Assembly (NCBI GenBank): GCA_023398105.1
Contig: JAEWST010000027.1
Location: 1-64,000 of the forward strand
Direction: 5' to 3'
Source: Bacillota bacterium
Lineage (GTDB): Bacteria; Bacillota; Clostridia; Acetivibrionales; DSM-1351
Length of the DNA stretch: 64,000 nucleotides
The notes under the pieces are model-generated. The model made no database searches. It saw only the letters and a program-made list of their open reading frames with translations, and was not told where the DNA came from. Of the stretch, positions 43,528 through 52,996 are shown piece by piece; position 1 is the stretch's first letter; the number at the start of each line of letters is the position of its first letter. Both the position numbers and the translations under genes were made by a program.

Positions 43528-43812
43528 TTATTTACCTGCATTTCTTACATTTCTTATAGGTATATTAGCTATCAACGCTGGAACAACTCTATCTCCATCG
43601 TCACTTTTAGTTCTTGTAAGCTGAATATCAAGAGCTCCTTCATCTATCTCCATATAATGCTGAATTACCTTAATTATTTCTCCCTTTATCATATCTAAAA
43701 ACTCAGGAGATACATTTGCTCTATCGTGAATAAGAACTAACTGCAATCTTTCTTTGGCTACATCCTTTGATGGTTTTGATTTGCCAAAGATTTTTGAAAA
43801 ATCAATCAGCAT
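43528..43812 (-). CDS. minE: Cell division topological factor MinE
   Basis: 94 residues. The N-terminal membrane-targeting and MinD-stimulating helix (FSKIFGKSKPSKDVAKERLQLVLIHDRA) and the dimer domain (about 35-90) are typical. MinE drives the MinD ATPase off the membrane to set the division site. The ATG has AGGAGG upstream. It lies 13 bp after minD in the maf-mre-min operon. Presence of MinE rather than DivIVA-based placement is common in clostridia. Confidence 0.95.
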   Translation of the reverse strand: MLIDFSKIFGKSKPSKDVAKERLQLVLIHDRANVSPEFLDMIKGEIIKVIQHYMEIDEGALDIQLTRTKSDDGDRVVPALIANIPIRNVRNAGK

Positions 43813-43825
43813 AGTGTTTACCTCC

Positions 43826-44626
43826 TTATGTAGTTTTAAACCCTAACAGTTTCTTAAATTTGAATAAAAATCCATCGTCGCTTTCAAGGTTCATTATCGG
43901 TACATCGTCCCCTTGTATTCTCTTTGTCACATTCCTATAAGCTTGTCCTGCTAAAGATTTGTCATCGTTAACAGCAGGCTCACCTCTGTTAGTTGAAATA
44001 ACAATTTTTTCATCGTCAGGAACAACACCTATTAAATCAATGGCAAGAATATCAATAATGTCATCAATACTCATCATGTCGCCACGTTTTACCATATCAA
44101 TTCTTACTCTATTAATAAGGAGTTTTGGATTCCTAAGCTCATTTGCTTCTAAAAGTCCCACTATACGGTCAGCATCTCTGACTGCTGAAACCTCTGGTGT
44201 AGTTACAACAATTGCTCTGTTTGCCCCAGCAATTGCATTTTTAAAGCCTTGTTCAATACCAGCTGGGCAATCAATAATGATATAATCAAACTCCTTTTTT
44301 AATTCGCTTACCAAATTAATCATTTGTTCTGGTGTTACAGCTGATTTGTCTCTTGTTTGAGCAGCTGGCAGAAGATATAATCCATCATACCTCTTATCCT
44401 TTATCAAGGCCTGTTTAACTCTGCATACACCATCAATTACATCTACAAGGTCATATACTATTCTATTTTCTAATCCCATTACAACATCAAGATTTCTTAG
44501 CCCAATATCAGTGTCTATAAGCACGACTTTCTTTCCGTCTAGTGCTAAACCTGTACCAATATTTGCAGTTGTTGTTGTTTTACCAACACCGCCTTTGCCA
44601 GACGTAATTACAATTACCTCACCCAT
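43826..44626 (-). CDS. minD: Septum site-determining ATPase MinD
   Basis: 266 residues, deviant Walker A ATPase of the ParA/MinD group: VITSGKGGVGKTTTTAN (residues 5-21) with the signature lysine, switch I/II region DTDIGLRNLDVVMG and IIDCPAGIEQGF. The C-terminus LLFKFKKLLGFKTT-like stretch (FLFKFKKLLGFK) is the amphipathic membrane-targeting helix. It recruits MinC to the membrane and is displaced by MinE. The ATG has GGAGG 7 nt before it. Confidence 0.97.
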   Translation of the reverse strand: MGEVIVITSGKGGVGKTTTTANIGTGLALDGKKVVLIDTDIGLRNLDVVMGLENRIVYDLVDVIDGVCRVKQALIKDKRYDGLYLLPAAQTRDKSAVTPEQMINLVSELKKEFDYIIIDCPAGIEQGFKNAIAGANRAIVVTTPEVSAVRDADRIVGLLEANELRNPKLLINRVRIDMVKRGDMMSIDDIIDILAIDLIGVVPDDEKIVISTNRGEPAVNDDKSLAGQAYRNVTKRIQGDDVPIMNLESDDGFLFKFKKLLGFKTT

Positions 44627-44731
44627 ACAGCTGCCTCCAATTCATATAAAACAATGTATATTTAAAAGAAATATTCAAAAAAATTAAATCAACACATATA
44701 AAACTATATATTTGTTTTTTTAATTTGTCAA

Positions 44732-45433
44732 TTACCTCTGGGGTAAAAAGCGTTCTACAAACAATTTATCATCCTTGACATATGCTAATTCAGGAATTAA
44801 GTTAGTACCAATACCCTTTTCGTCATCAGGTGACCTAGTAATTATGTCTCCAATACGCAATTGCGTTGGGTTAAGCCCTAATGCTGCTATTATAGCCTCC
44901 TTGTTTCCATTACTACCTGCATGAACTACACCTCTAAGCAACCCCATTACTATTATATTTCCAGTAGCTTCGATAACTGCTCCTGGATTAACATCTCCTA
45001 ATATAATTAAATTTCCGTCAAATGTAATCAGCTGACCTGATCTAACAGTTCCTCGATAGAATTTAGTAATACCTTCCTCTATACCTTTAAAATAAGTATA
45101 CTTTTTAATTTGATTATTTCTTTCATTTGCATTTACATTGCCATTTGATGTTATTTTTACCTCAGGCTTATTATTTTCCGATTTATCCTCGTCAAAGGAT
45201 AGTATTTGTGCTCCGCTTTTTTCTTTTAACAAATCAAGAAGTCTACTTCTTTCTTCCTCATTTAATGCACGTCCCTTGTATTTGACAGCTAATTTAGCTC
45301 CACGAAAGAATTTCCCCGCACTATTAATCTTACTAAGCAAACTATTTACAAGCTCTTCAAAGCTTACATCATGTTTTAAAATAATTGTCAGTCCATTAAC
45401 TGTTCCTTTAAACATAACTGCATTTTCATCCAT
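44732..45433 (-). CDS. minC: Septum site-determining protein MinC
   Basis: 233 residues. The N-terminal domain (VMFKGTVNGLTIILKHDVSFEELV) inhibits FtsZ assembly. The C-terminal beta-helix (about 120-215) binds MinD and holds the RSGQ motif in YRGTVRSGQLITFDGN and the GNIIVMGLLRGVVHAG segment. The start ATG has no well-placed ribosome binding site; the nearest one belongs to an 18-codon ORF that ends over this start, so coupling is likely. Located between the PBP2 gene and minD. Confidence 0.94.
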   Translation of the reverse strand: MDENAVMFKGTVNGLTIILKHDVSFEELVNSLLSKINSAGKFFRGAKLAVKYKGRALNEEERSRLLDLLKEKSGAQILSFDEDKSENNKPEVKITSNGNVNANERNNQIKKYTYFKGIEEGITKFYRGTVRSGQLITFDGNLIILGDVNPGAVIEATGNIIVMGLLRGVVHAGSNGNKEAIIAALGLNPTQLRIGDIITRSPDDEKGIGTNLIPELAYVKDDKLFVERFLPQR

Positions 45434-45482
45434 AATTATTACCACGCCCCCCATATAGTATATCACTTATAAATAACGGCAT
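45426..45482 (-). CDS. Possible 18-codon ORF overlapping the minC start
   Basis: ATG with AGGAGGG about nine bases upstream opens MPLFISDILYGGRGNNYG and a TGA that overlaps the minC start codon region by 8 bp. The gap between the PBP2 and minC genes is too short for anything else. It may serve as a ribosome loading site for minC. It could also be a coincidence of a strong Shine-Dalgarno sequence. Confidence 0.35.
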   Translation of the reverse strand: MPLFISDILYGGRGNNYG

Positions 45483-45523
45483 GGAATTGCTCCCTCCTTT
45501 CTTATCCAATACAAGCCAGCAAA

Positions 45524-47647
45524 TCATCTTGTCAATTCAACTATATCCTTTTTTACAGAGTAGTCCTCTATCTGTACCCCATTTATATCGAAATATTGTT
45601 TTAGCACATCGTGTGCAATTGGTGCAGTATATGCACCCAATACTCCCCTTTCTACAACAACAGCAACAGCTATTTGAGGATTATCGGCTGGAGCATAACA
45701 TATAAATAATCCATTTGATGAATGTTTCTTATCCCATGTTTCAGCAGTTCCGGTTTTACCAGCCACCTTAATTGGTAACAAATCTATAAATGCAGATGAC
45801 GCAGTTCCACCTGGATCCTCACTATTAGCAACTGCTTTCATCCCTTCTTGTATAATAGCCATATTTTCTTTTTTAACAGGTAATATCTCGTACTCTGGTT
45901 TTGTTTCTGTGACTATTGAGCCATCATATTTTATTACTCTCTTAATAATATGAGGTTTAAATCGCTTCCCACCATTAGCTATAGTTGCAGTGTAATTTGC
46001 TAACTGTATAGGCGTAAAAATGTTGTCTAGCTGACCTATTGAAGACTGTGCCGTATCGGTCTGAGTCCACGGATCTGGAGACTTCGCTTTTTTAGACTCT
46101 CGAGATGAAATAGTACCAGTGCTTTCATCCAATTCAATTCCTGTTTTTTGCCCTAAACCAAACCTAGTAGCCCATTTAACAATATTATTAATACCTACCT
46201 TATTACCCAGTACATAGAAGTACGGATTACTGGATTTTTGAATTGCTTGAACCATGTTAACCCATCCCAGACCACCCTTATATGTCCTATATTCAATAGA
46301 TCCGATTAATCTTCCATCATAAATCTCATAACCTCTGTCAAAATACTTTTCATTTGGGTTTATTACACCTTCCTCTAAACCTGCAATCCCTACCAGAGGC
46401 TTATATGTAGACCCTGGTGCATAAAGTCCTCTAATAGCTCTATTATACTCTGAAGTGCTTGTATTTTTATCATCATAAAGATCAGTTATAGCTTTTTGTG
46501 CTTCTTTATCACTAGCATCCGCTAAAAATATTGACGGGTCATAGCTAGGATAACTTGCTAAAGCTAATACATCACCCGTCTTCACATCTAAGGCTACAAC
46601 TGCACCAGCATATGCATCTTTGTGATTTTGGGAATTTTTTCTTTGTCTGATAATTGGAATATTTTTTTTGAGAGAATCCATAGCCGCCTTTTGAAGTCGC
46701 ATATCTATTGTCAGTACAACATCGCTTCCAGGCTTTACAGCCTCCTCACTAATGGTTTTTGTTTTGCCGTTGTCATCAATCTCAATTCTTCTGTAGCCAT
46801 TACTTCCTCTCAAATATCCTTCAGCTGTAAGCTCTATCCCAGACTTGCCAATAATATCATTCATTCTATAGTCTTCATCAGCATGCTTGATCAAATCATT
46901 TTCACTGACATTTCTTACATATCCAATTAAATGAGCTGCATACTCAGCATCAACATATTTTCTGCTAGGTACAGTATCAATCAACGCTCCTGGGAACTCA
47001 TCAATTCTCTCCTCAACCTCTGCAACCGTAGCATTACTAATCATTTCTGCAATAACAGGATTTGATGAACTGTAGCCCACTTCAAATCTTAATTTCATAA
47101 TCTTGTAAGCTTCCTCATCGGAATACTTCTTGTCAATTCTAAATGCAGTTTCCTTTAAGTAATTGAAGACATCTTTTGCAGAAGATTTCTGATTAAATCC
47201 CTTAAAAGGATATACCGTTACATTTCTTAAAACTTTGATTCTATCCTCACTTTTAGCTATCGCAGAACCAAATTGGATTGGATTATAGGTCAAGTACTTA
47301 GAAAATGAATTTTTGTATGAGTCCCCGTTTTTCTCTAATATTTTAGCTAATTTTAAAAGAATCTCATTTAACTGGTCAGAAGTAGTTCCTGTTGTCATTA
47401 GCATCAGAGAAAAGCTATTGGAACTAGTAGCTATAGGAACACCATATCTGTCAAGAATACTGCCTCTTTCAGCTAAAATTGTACGTGATTTTAAGTTTAT
47501 CGTCTGAGACTGGTTGAAATAATTTTCACCCTGAATTAGCTGAATATTCGCTAATTGATAAACAATTAATGAAAATACCAACACTATAATTATACCAAAA
47601 ATATTATATCTATCCTTAAAAAATCGTTTCATTTTATGACTATTCAA
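45524..47647 (-). CDS. mrdA: Penicillin-binding protein 2, elongation-specific transpeptidase
   Basis: About 707 residues, class B PBP. A membrane helix near residues 15-35 precedes the pedestal/dimerisation domain (about 40-320). The transpeptidase domain has STYK in LYAPGSTYKPLVG, SSN in IQKSSNPYF, and KTG in VAGKTGTAETW. It cross-links new lateral wall with the Rod system (MreBCD, encoded just upstream). The start is uncertain: TTG after AGGGGGA is used here, ATG five codons later has no site. The same AGGGGGATTGAAT arrangement opens spoIVFA. Confidence 0.94.
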   Translation of the reverse strand: MNSHKMKRFFKDRYNIFGIIIVLVFSLIVYQLANIQLIQGENYFNQSQTINLKSRTILAERGSILDRYGVPIATSSNSFSLMLMTTGTTSDQLNEILLKLAKILEKNGDSYKNSFSKYLTYNPIQFGSAIAKSEDRIKVLRNVTVYPFKGFNQKSSAKDVFNYLKETAFRIDKKYSDEEAYKIMKLRFEVGYSSSNPVIAEMISNATVAEVEERIDEFPGALIDTVPSRKYVDAEYAAHLIGYVRNVSENDLIKHADEDYRMNDIIGKSGIELTAEGYLRGSNGYRRIEIDDNGKTKTISEEAVKPGSDVVLTIDMRLQKAAMDSLKKNIPIIRQRKNSQNHKDAYAGAVVALDVKTGDVLALASYPSYDPSIFLADASDKEAQKAITDLYDDKNTSTSEYNRAIRGLYAPGSTYKPLVGIAGLEEGVINPNEKYFDRGYEIYDGRLIGSIEYRTYKGGLGWVNMVQAIQKSSNPYFYVLGNKVGINNIVKWATRFGLGQKTGIELDESTGTISSRESKKAKSPDPWTQTDTAQSSIGQLDNIFTPIQLANYTATIANGGKRFKPHIIKRVIKYDGSIVTETKPEYEILPVKKENMAIIQEGMKAVANSEDPGGTASSAFIDLLPIKVAGKTGTAETWDKKHSSNGLFICYAPADNPQIAVAVVVERGVLGAYTAPIAHDVLKQYFDINGVQIEDYSVKKDIVELTR

Positions 47648-47756
47648 TCCCCCTATCACTCTCAGATAAAAACAATATGCTATTTATCAATATTGCTTTT
47701 GAAGCTATAGTCAACTTATTTTATTTCAACACTCTAGGATATTGATAAATACCATA

Positions 47757-48269
47757 CTAATATCTGTTTTTCCCTTGACTATATAACCATCTTTTATTAA
47801 TTTGAACAATAATAAAAAACAAAACCAATCCTAAAGCACTGTTAAGTATCGCTTCTGGAAATATGATATTTTGAATAGTTGATAAAAAGTCTAAATGTAT
47901 ACCATAAAAATAAGACCCAAAAATTATTGCACTTTCATATAAAAAAGTTGAAATAAAAGTACATATAACCATAACTAAAAGATTTTCTTTAAAAAACCTT
48001 TTGTTAATGTTTCCTAACGCAAAGCCTAACAGCATCCCAAGCAATGCTTGAAAGCCCAAGGTTATACCTATTACAGCATCCATACATAGCCCCACTGAAA
48101 AACCTACTGCTGCACCATGAATTCTATCTTCTAATAGTGCAATACTGACAATTAATATTATCACTATATTAGGTATTACTCCAAAAATGCTTATAAAGTT
48201 TAAGAAAGTAACCTGTACACTTACGAAGGTAAATATGAGTATAATGTAAAATATAACTTTATTCCTCAT
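47757..48269 (-). CDS. mreD: Rod shape-determining protein MreD
   Basis: 170 residues, almost wholly hydrophobic with five or six membrane helices. It overlaps the mreC stop by 4 bp (ATGA), so the two are translated together. MreD is the membrane partner of MreC and PBP2 in the elongation complex. Identity rests mainly on position and hydrophobic profile, since the family is weakly conserved. Confidence 0.9.
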   Translation of the reverse strand: MRNKVIFYIILIFTFVSVQVTFLNFISIFGVIPNIVIILIVSIALLEDRIHGAAVGFSVGLCMDAVIGITLGFQALLGMLLGFALGNINKRFFKENLLVMVICTFISTFLYESAIIFGSYFYGIHLDFLSTIQNIIFPEAILNSALGLVLFFIIVQINKRWLYSQGKNRY

Positions 48270-49141
48270 TTATCAGCAATCTCCATTTCTGAAGATATAT
48301 CTTCGGAAATCTTTTCTGTTGAAATAGTTTTCAGTATAACAACTTGGCTTAATCTTTTCAAATCAACAGCAGGCTCTACAATAGCATACCTGTCAAGATC
48401 ACTTTCTCCCTGTCTGACTTCTTTAACTGAACCTATAATAATCCCCTTAGGGTAAATACCACCCATACCTGAAGTTTCAATTATATCCCCTTGGGATAAG
48501 TCTATATCTGCAGGAATATATTCAATCTTGCAAAGACCTTCCTTTGAAAGCTTTAAATCTCCCTTAACCACAACAAAATCACCAGTCTTAGATACAATTG
48601 CACTAGCTGCACTTCCATCCTCTATTATACTTATTATTTTTGAGGAGAAGGGCTGTGCTGCAGAAACCTTGCCAACAAGCCCCTTGCTTGTAATAACTGG
48701 CATATTATAATTAATTCCGCTTGTATACCCCTTATCCGTCAAAAATACATTGAAAAAGTTGCCAGAGTCTTTAGCTATAATGTTAGCTCCGATAAATTCA
48801 AAATCATCTAGGTCTTTTCTCATCTTAAGGACGTTCTTTAAATCTTCGTTCTCATTTTTAAGCCTTAAGTACTCTGTTCTCTCATTATTGAATTTATCTA
48901 TGGCTTCATTTAGTCTCTTATTTTCAGCTCTCAGCCTTTCAACATCATTAAATAAGCCAACACCTTCCTCAATCTGTTGACCTGCATATGAAAATACTTT
49001 GCTAACTGAAGTAAATGGTACTGAAATTAAATCCCCAAACCAATTCACGCTACTGTTTGGATTTATAGACAGTCCAATAAACACTATTAAAATTAGTGTA
49101 ACAACAATTAAAATTAGTGATTTACCTGTAAATAACCTCAA
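48266..49141 (-). CDS. mreC: Rod shape-determining protein MreC
   Basis: 291 residues. One N-terminal membrane helix (about 8-25) and a coiled coil (about 60-105, VERLRAENKRLNEAIDKFNNER) precede the extracytoplasmic beta-barrels, which contain DKGYTSGINYNMPVITSKGLVGKV. The start codon is TTG with GGGGTGA 9 nt upstream; no other in-frame start fits. Links cytoplasmic MreB to PBP2 outside. Confidence 0.94.
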   Translation of the reverse strand: MRLFTGKSLILIVVTLILIVFIGLSINPNSSVNWFGDLISVPFTSVSKVFSYAGQQIEEGVGLFNDVERLRAENKRLNEAIDKFNNERTEYLRLKNENEDLKNVLKMRKDLDDFEFIGANIIAKDSGNFFNVFLTDKGYTSGINYNMPVITSKGLVGKVSAAQPFSSKIISIIEDGSAASAIVSKTGDFVVVKGDLKLSKEGLCKIEYIPADIDLSQGDIIETSGMGGIYPKGIIIGSVKEVRQGESDLDRYAIVEPAVDLKRLSQVVILKTISTEKISEDISSEMEIADK

Positions 49142-49177
49142 GAAACGACTTCACCCCACTAACATGTTATCTATTGA

Positions 49178-49244
49178 GCTTTCGCAGTCTAGTACAAACC
49201 ATTGTTCATTCTCACGCATTCATAGAATTTTATCTGCGAAAGCT
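49178..49244. repeat. Palindromic element between mreC and mreB
   Basis: AGCTTTCGCAG and CTGCGAAAGCT are perfect 11-bp inverted arms about 45 bp apart. The TTTCGCAG core links it to the imperfect-palindrome family. It lies inside the mre operon. Confidence 0.55.
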
Positions 49245-49271
49245 GTTTTATCTATAAATCAATAATTACAG

Positions 49272-50294
49272 CTACCTGAGTCTCTTTGGTGAGATTAAAA
49301 CCTTTTTCAATGTTTCGATTTCATCAAGCACTTTAGCTGTTCCAAGAGCCACACAGTCTAATGGATTTTCTGCTATTGTAACAGGCATTCCAGTCTCTTG
49401 CATAATTAATTTATCAAGCCCATCAAGCAAAGCTCCTCCACCAGTCAGCATAATACCCTTATCCATAATATCTGAGGCAAGCTCAGGCGGCGTTTTTTCC
49501 AAAGTAAACTTAATTGAATCTATTATTGAATTAACAGGCTCCTTTAGTGCCTCATTTATCTCAGATGATGTTATCTCAATATTCTTTGGCAAACCTGTAA
49601 TCAAATCTCTTCCTCTTATTTCCATTCTTTCTTCTTTTGTCTTTGGGAATGCTCCCCCAATTGTAACCTTAATTTGTTCGGCAGAACGCTCTCCAATCAT
49701 TAAGCTATACTCTTTTTTTATATAGTGTGAAATAGCATCATCCAGTTCATCACCAGCTACTCTAAGAGATTTACTTGTTACTATTCCACCCAAAGAAATA
49801 ACCGCAACCTCACTTGTTCCTCCACCTATATCTACAACCATACTTCCCCAAGGCTCTTCAACAGGCAAATTAGCACCTATTGCAGCTGCCATTGGTTCTT
49901 CAATCAAATACGCTTCCTTTGCTCCAGCCTGAAGTGTAGCGTCTTCAACTGCTCTCTTTTCAACCTCTGTAACTCCTGATGGTACACATATTACTACTCT
50001 TGGTTTGCTAAAAACCCCATTTGATATAGCCTTTTTTATAAAATGCTTTATCATGCTCTGAGTAACATCAAAATCAGCGATAACGCCGTCTTTCATTGGT
50101 CTAATAGCCACAATACTACCTGGTGTACGCCCAATCATCTCTTTTGCAGCCTCTCCTACAGCTAAAACCTCATTAGTTTTTGCATTAATAGCAACAACAG
50201 ATGGCTCCCTAACTACTATTCCCTTACCCTTAACATGAACTAATGTATTTGCAGTTCCTAAATCTATGCCTATATCTCTTGCTAAAAAACCCAT
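49272..50294 (-). CDS. mreB: Rod shape-determining protein MreB
   Basis: 340 residues, bacterial actin. Phosphate-1 loop IGIDLGTANTLVHVKGKG, phosphate-2 VVDIGGGTSEVAVISLGG, and adenosine loop GIMLTGGGALLDGLDKLI are all present. It forms membrane-bound filaments that direct lateral wall synthesis. The ATG has AGGAGG upstream. Follows radC by 28 bp. Confidence 0.97.
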   Translation of the reverse strand: MGFLARDIGIDLGTANTLVHVKGKGIVVREPSVVAINAKTNEVLAVGEAAKEMIGRTPGSIVAIRPMKDGVIADFDVTQSMIKHFIKKAISNGVFSKPRVVICVPSGVTEVEKRAVEDATLQAGAKEAYLIEEPMAAAIGANLPVEEPWGSMVVDIGGGTSEVAVISLGGIVTSKSLRVAGDELDDAISHYIKKEYSLMIGERSAEQIKVTIGGAFPKTKEERMEIRGRDLITGLPKNIEITSSEINEALKEPVNSIIDSIKFTLEKTPPELASDIMDKGIMLTGGGALLDGLDKLIMQETGMPVTIAENPLDCVALGTAKVLDEIETLKKVLISPKRLR

Positions 50295-50322
50295 TTATAT
50301 TTCCTCCTGTGATGACTAATTA

Positions 50323-51012
50323 TTAAAAAATGCACTTGTCTTTGAAGCTTATATATTTTCCATCCCCTAATATAATATGATCCAACACTCTTATTCCCAA
50401 AATATTGCCACATTCTTCAAGTCTCTGCGTCGTTTTAATATCTTCTGAACTGGGAGTGGGATCACCACTTGGGTGATTATGAACAAATATAATACTATTA
50501 CAGCCACATTTAATGGCTTCACAAAACACTTCTCGTGGATGAACAATTGAGGAATTTAAACTTCCAATTGAAACATCTACAATTTTAATTACTTGATTTT
50601 TTGTATCAAGTAAAAGTGCTTTGAATATTTCTTTCTTTAAATAACGCATTTCTTCCATCAAAAGGGTGTTAACATCTTTAGCACTCTTTATTACATGATG
50701 CACTATTCCGTCACTAGTTGCAATCCTTTTAGACAATTCTAGTACGGATTTTATTTGAATAGCTTTAACCTTGCCTATTCCTTTTATTTGCATTAGCTGC
50801 TCAATCGATAAATTATTCAAGGTTGACAACCTACCATCGTGAGACAGCTTTAGCACTAGCTGTGCCAATTCAACTGCAGTAAATGATTTTGTACCTGTCT
50901 TAATAATAATAGCTAGTAGCTCCGCATTTGATAAATGCTCTGAGCCAACAGCTTCAATCTTTTCATAAGGTCTTTCACATAAAGGAAGTTCTTTTATTTT
51001 CAATCTGTCCAT
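50323..51012 (-). CDS. radC: RadC family protein (JAMM domain)
   Basis: 229 residues. Helix-hairpin-helix (IEQLMQIKGIGKVKAIQI) is followed by a JAB1/MPN metal-binding fold with FVHNHPSGDPTPSSED (about 175-190). The name comes from an old DNA repair assignment; its true activity is unsettled. It is placed between maf and mreB, a common order in Firmicutes. The ATG has AGGGGA upstream. Confidence 0.95.
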   Translation of the reverse strand: MDRLKIKELPLCERPYEKIEAVGSEHLSNAELLAIIIKTGTKSFTAVELAQLVLKLSHDGRLSTLNNLSIEQLMQIKGIGKVKAIQIKSVLELSKRIATSDGIVHHVIKSAKDVNTLLMEEMRYLKKEIFKALLLDTKNQVIKIVDVSIGSLNSSIVHPREVFCEAIKCGCNSIIFVHNHPSGDPTPSSEDIKTTQRLEECGNILGIRVLDHIILGDGKYISFKDKCIF

Positions 51013-51119
51013 CTTTTTCCCCTAATTCAATTATACTAAATATTACAGTTCCAAGCTCAACTTTTTCTTTATAAAGTATACGTTTACGTTACTATACAAC
51101 AAATACTGACTATAACCTA

Positions 51120-51728
51120 TTATTCATCAAATGCTGCTTTATTAATATTAATTTTATATCCTAATTCATCTAACATACATGATAATTTATATATAGGCAA
51201 CCCCATAACATTGAAATAGCACCCATCAATTTTTTCAACAAGTAATGAGCCAAATCCTTGAATTCCATATGCACCAGCTTTATCAAAAGGTTCTTTTGTT
51301 GATATATATTCATTTATAAATTCATCTGACTTATCAGATATTTTTACTTTAGTTATTTCATAATCACATACACTTTTATTATCGCTAGTTCTATATAAGC
51401 AAAGACCAGTTACAACCTGATGCCATTCACCCTTGAGGCTAGTTAGCATATTAAATGCATCTCTCTCATCTTTAGGCTTACCAAGCATTTTGTTGTCCTT
51501 GAGTACTATTGTATCTGCACCTATAACAATGCAATCACAATCATCATCGATTTGACACACAATATCTCTACACTTTTGACTTGCCAAGGACATAGCAACC
51601 TGGGAAGGCTCTAGTGTATTGTCTATAACTTCCTCAATATCAGAAGGTTTCACTTTAAAATTCAGACCTATCTGTGTTAATAATTGCTGTCTTCTAGGAG
51701 ACGCTGATGCTAAAATAATATCTCTCAC
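51120..51728 (-). CDS. maf: Maf family nucleotide pyrophosphatase
   Basis: 202 residues. N-terminal ILASASPRRQQLLTQIGL, the conserved VIGADTIVL, and GKPKDERDAFNML and DKAGAYGIQGFG segments match Maf dTTP/UTP pyrophosphatases, which remove non-canonical nucleotides. The start is GTG with GGTGA close before it. First gene of the division operon. Confidence 0.96.
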   Translation of the reverse strand: MRDIILASASPRRQQLLTQIGLNFKVKPSDIEEVIDNTLEPSQVAMSLASQKCRDIVCQIDDDCDCIVIGADTIVLKDNKMLGKPKDERDAFNMLTSLKGEWHQVVTGLCLYRTSDNKSVCDYEITKVKISDKSDEFINEYISTKEPFDKAGAYGIQGFGSLLVEKIDGCYFNVMGLPIYKLSCMLDELGYKININKAAFDE

Positions 51729-51852
51729 ATTTTCACCATACCATTTAAAAGTTTATTTATATACATTCATCAATATCCAAATATAACCTTTACCATTATA
51801 TATTTTTATAGCTGATATTTCAAACATAAAGTAAATTCTTTCATATTTTTAT

Positions 51853-52008
51853 TATAACGCCTAGATTCAAAATGAAATTTTTCGATTGTAGAAAAATTTC
51901 ATAACATCAGCGGCGTTTCATCGAGGCGGGAGATATTTTCACTGCCTTAAAGCCAAAGCAGCACCCTCCACTTATAGAAGTTTGGAGATATTTTCTTGCC
52001 TCGTTATA
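51853..52008 (+). repeat. Full copy of the ~155-bp structured repeat
   Basis: 156 bases from TATAACGCCTAGATTC to TTGCCTCGTTATA. The A/T-rich hairpin GAAATTTTTC-N7-GAAAAATTTC is perfect here. The second hairpin and the internal duplication GGAGATATTTTC/GGGAGATATTTTC are seen too. It sits between the divergent maf and mecA genes and has no coding potential. Orientation is opposite to the copy at 5444-5598. Confidence 0.88.
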
Positions 52009-52187
52009 TTGTTTGTAAAACAGTAAAATATTAGTTATGAAAAATATGGCTTAATTAAAATAAATTGCATACTTTTTAATGAATAATTATCAGAAAAACT
52101 GCTTCTCATTTTGTAAGTTTGGAAGTATAATATAATAATAATTAGTAATTTAGATTTCACAAATAATTTAAGTGAGTTGGTGATTAT

Positions 52188-52808
52188 ATGAGAATTGAAA
52201 AAGTTAATGACAACGTATTGAGAGTAACCATAACTATTAATGATCTTGAGGAAAGAAATATTGATTTAGGCTCTTTGAATTATAATTCACCAGCAGCTCA
52301 GGAGTTATTTTGGGATATGATGGAGAGAGCTGAAGAGGAATATGGTTTTGCATCACATGATTCTCAACTCATTTTTGAGGCTTCTCCTGAAAATGAAGAT
52401 GGATTTGTTGTTACAATAACCAAAATAGATTCTGAAGGTGAGTTTGAATCAATACAGAAGTATATAAAAAGTAAATATAAAAATTCAGATTTAAGACAAA
52501 AGAAAAAGAAAAGTAAGGTTTGCTCTGCTTTAAAGATTTACTGTTTTGAGTCAATAGAAGATTTATGTACATTATCTAAGCGTATTTACACATATTATAA
52601 AGGCGAAAGTTCAGTAATTAAGCATAAAAACAGCTATTATCTTTTGTTAACTGGAAGCTCCGCATCATCTTCACAATCATTAGATATTTTTATGTGTGAA
52701 TATTCCACACAAATTTTAAATGTTAGTTTCTTTGAAGGATATCTAAATGAATATGGAGAAAAAATTATTTCTGATAACGCAATACAGACTTTGAGCACAT
52801 ACTTTTGA
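52188..52808 (+). CDS. mecA: Adaptor protein MecA
   Basis: 206 residues. The N-terminal MRIEKVNDNVLRVTITINDLEERNIDL and the following PAAQELFWDMMERAEEEYGF are typical of MecA/YpbH, the adaptor that brings substrates such as ComK to ClpC. The central linker is charged (DLRQKKKKSK), and the C-terminal domain (about 110-206) binds ClpC. The ATG has GGTGA 4 nt upstream. Alone on the plus strand; a hairpin follows. Confidence 0.92.
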   Translation: MRIEKVNDNVLRVTITINDLEERNIDLGSLNYNSPAAQELFWDMMERAEEEYGFASHDSQLIFEASPENEDGFVVTITKIDSEGEFESIQKYIKSKYKNSDLRQKKKKSKVCSALKIYCFESIEDLCTLSKRIYTYYKGESSVIKHKNSYYLLLTGSSASSSQSLDIFMCEYSTQILNVSFFEGYLNEYGEKIISDNAIQTLSTYF

Positions 52809-52855
52809 TAAGATATAATAGATTAATTAAAATATCACAAGTACTTTGATTTAAC

Positions 52856-52881
52856 CTCAACTGGTCAAAAGACCAGTTGAG
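52856..52881 (+). terminator. Hairpin after mecA
   Basis: CTCAACTGGTC-AAAA-GACCAGTTGAG is a perfect 11-bp stem with a 4-nt loop, 47 bases after the stop codon. No T run follows, so it may be a terminator of unusual type or another member of the palindrome family. Confidence 0.5.
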
Positions 52882-52967
52882 AACACTAGCTTAATATTAA
52901 TAATATTTTTAGAAATGCTTTTATTACTTACTATTTTTAAACTAGAATATTTATGTAGTCACAGAAA

Positions 52968-52993
52968 GGTTACAGCATAAGCTGTAACCTTAA
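52968..52993. terminator. Hairpin after the PRC-barrel gene
   Basis: AAGGTTACAGC and GCTGTAACCTT form a perfect 11-bp stem with a 4-nt loop, directly behind the stop codon of the minus-strand gene. The T content after it is low on the minus strand and slightly higher on the plus strand. Confidence 0.7.
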
Positions 52994-52996
52994 TTA

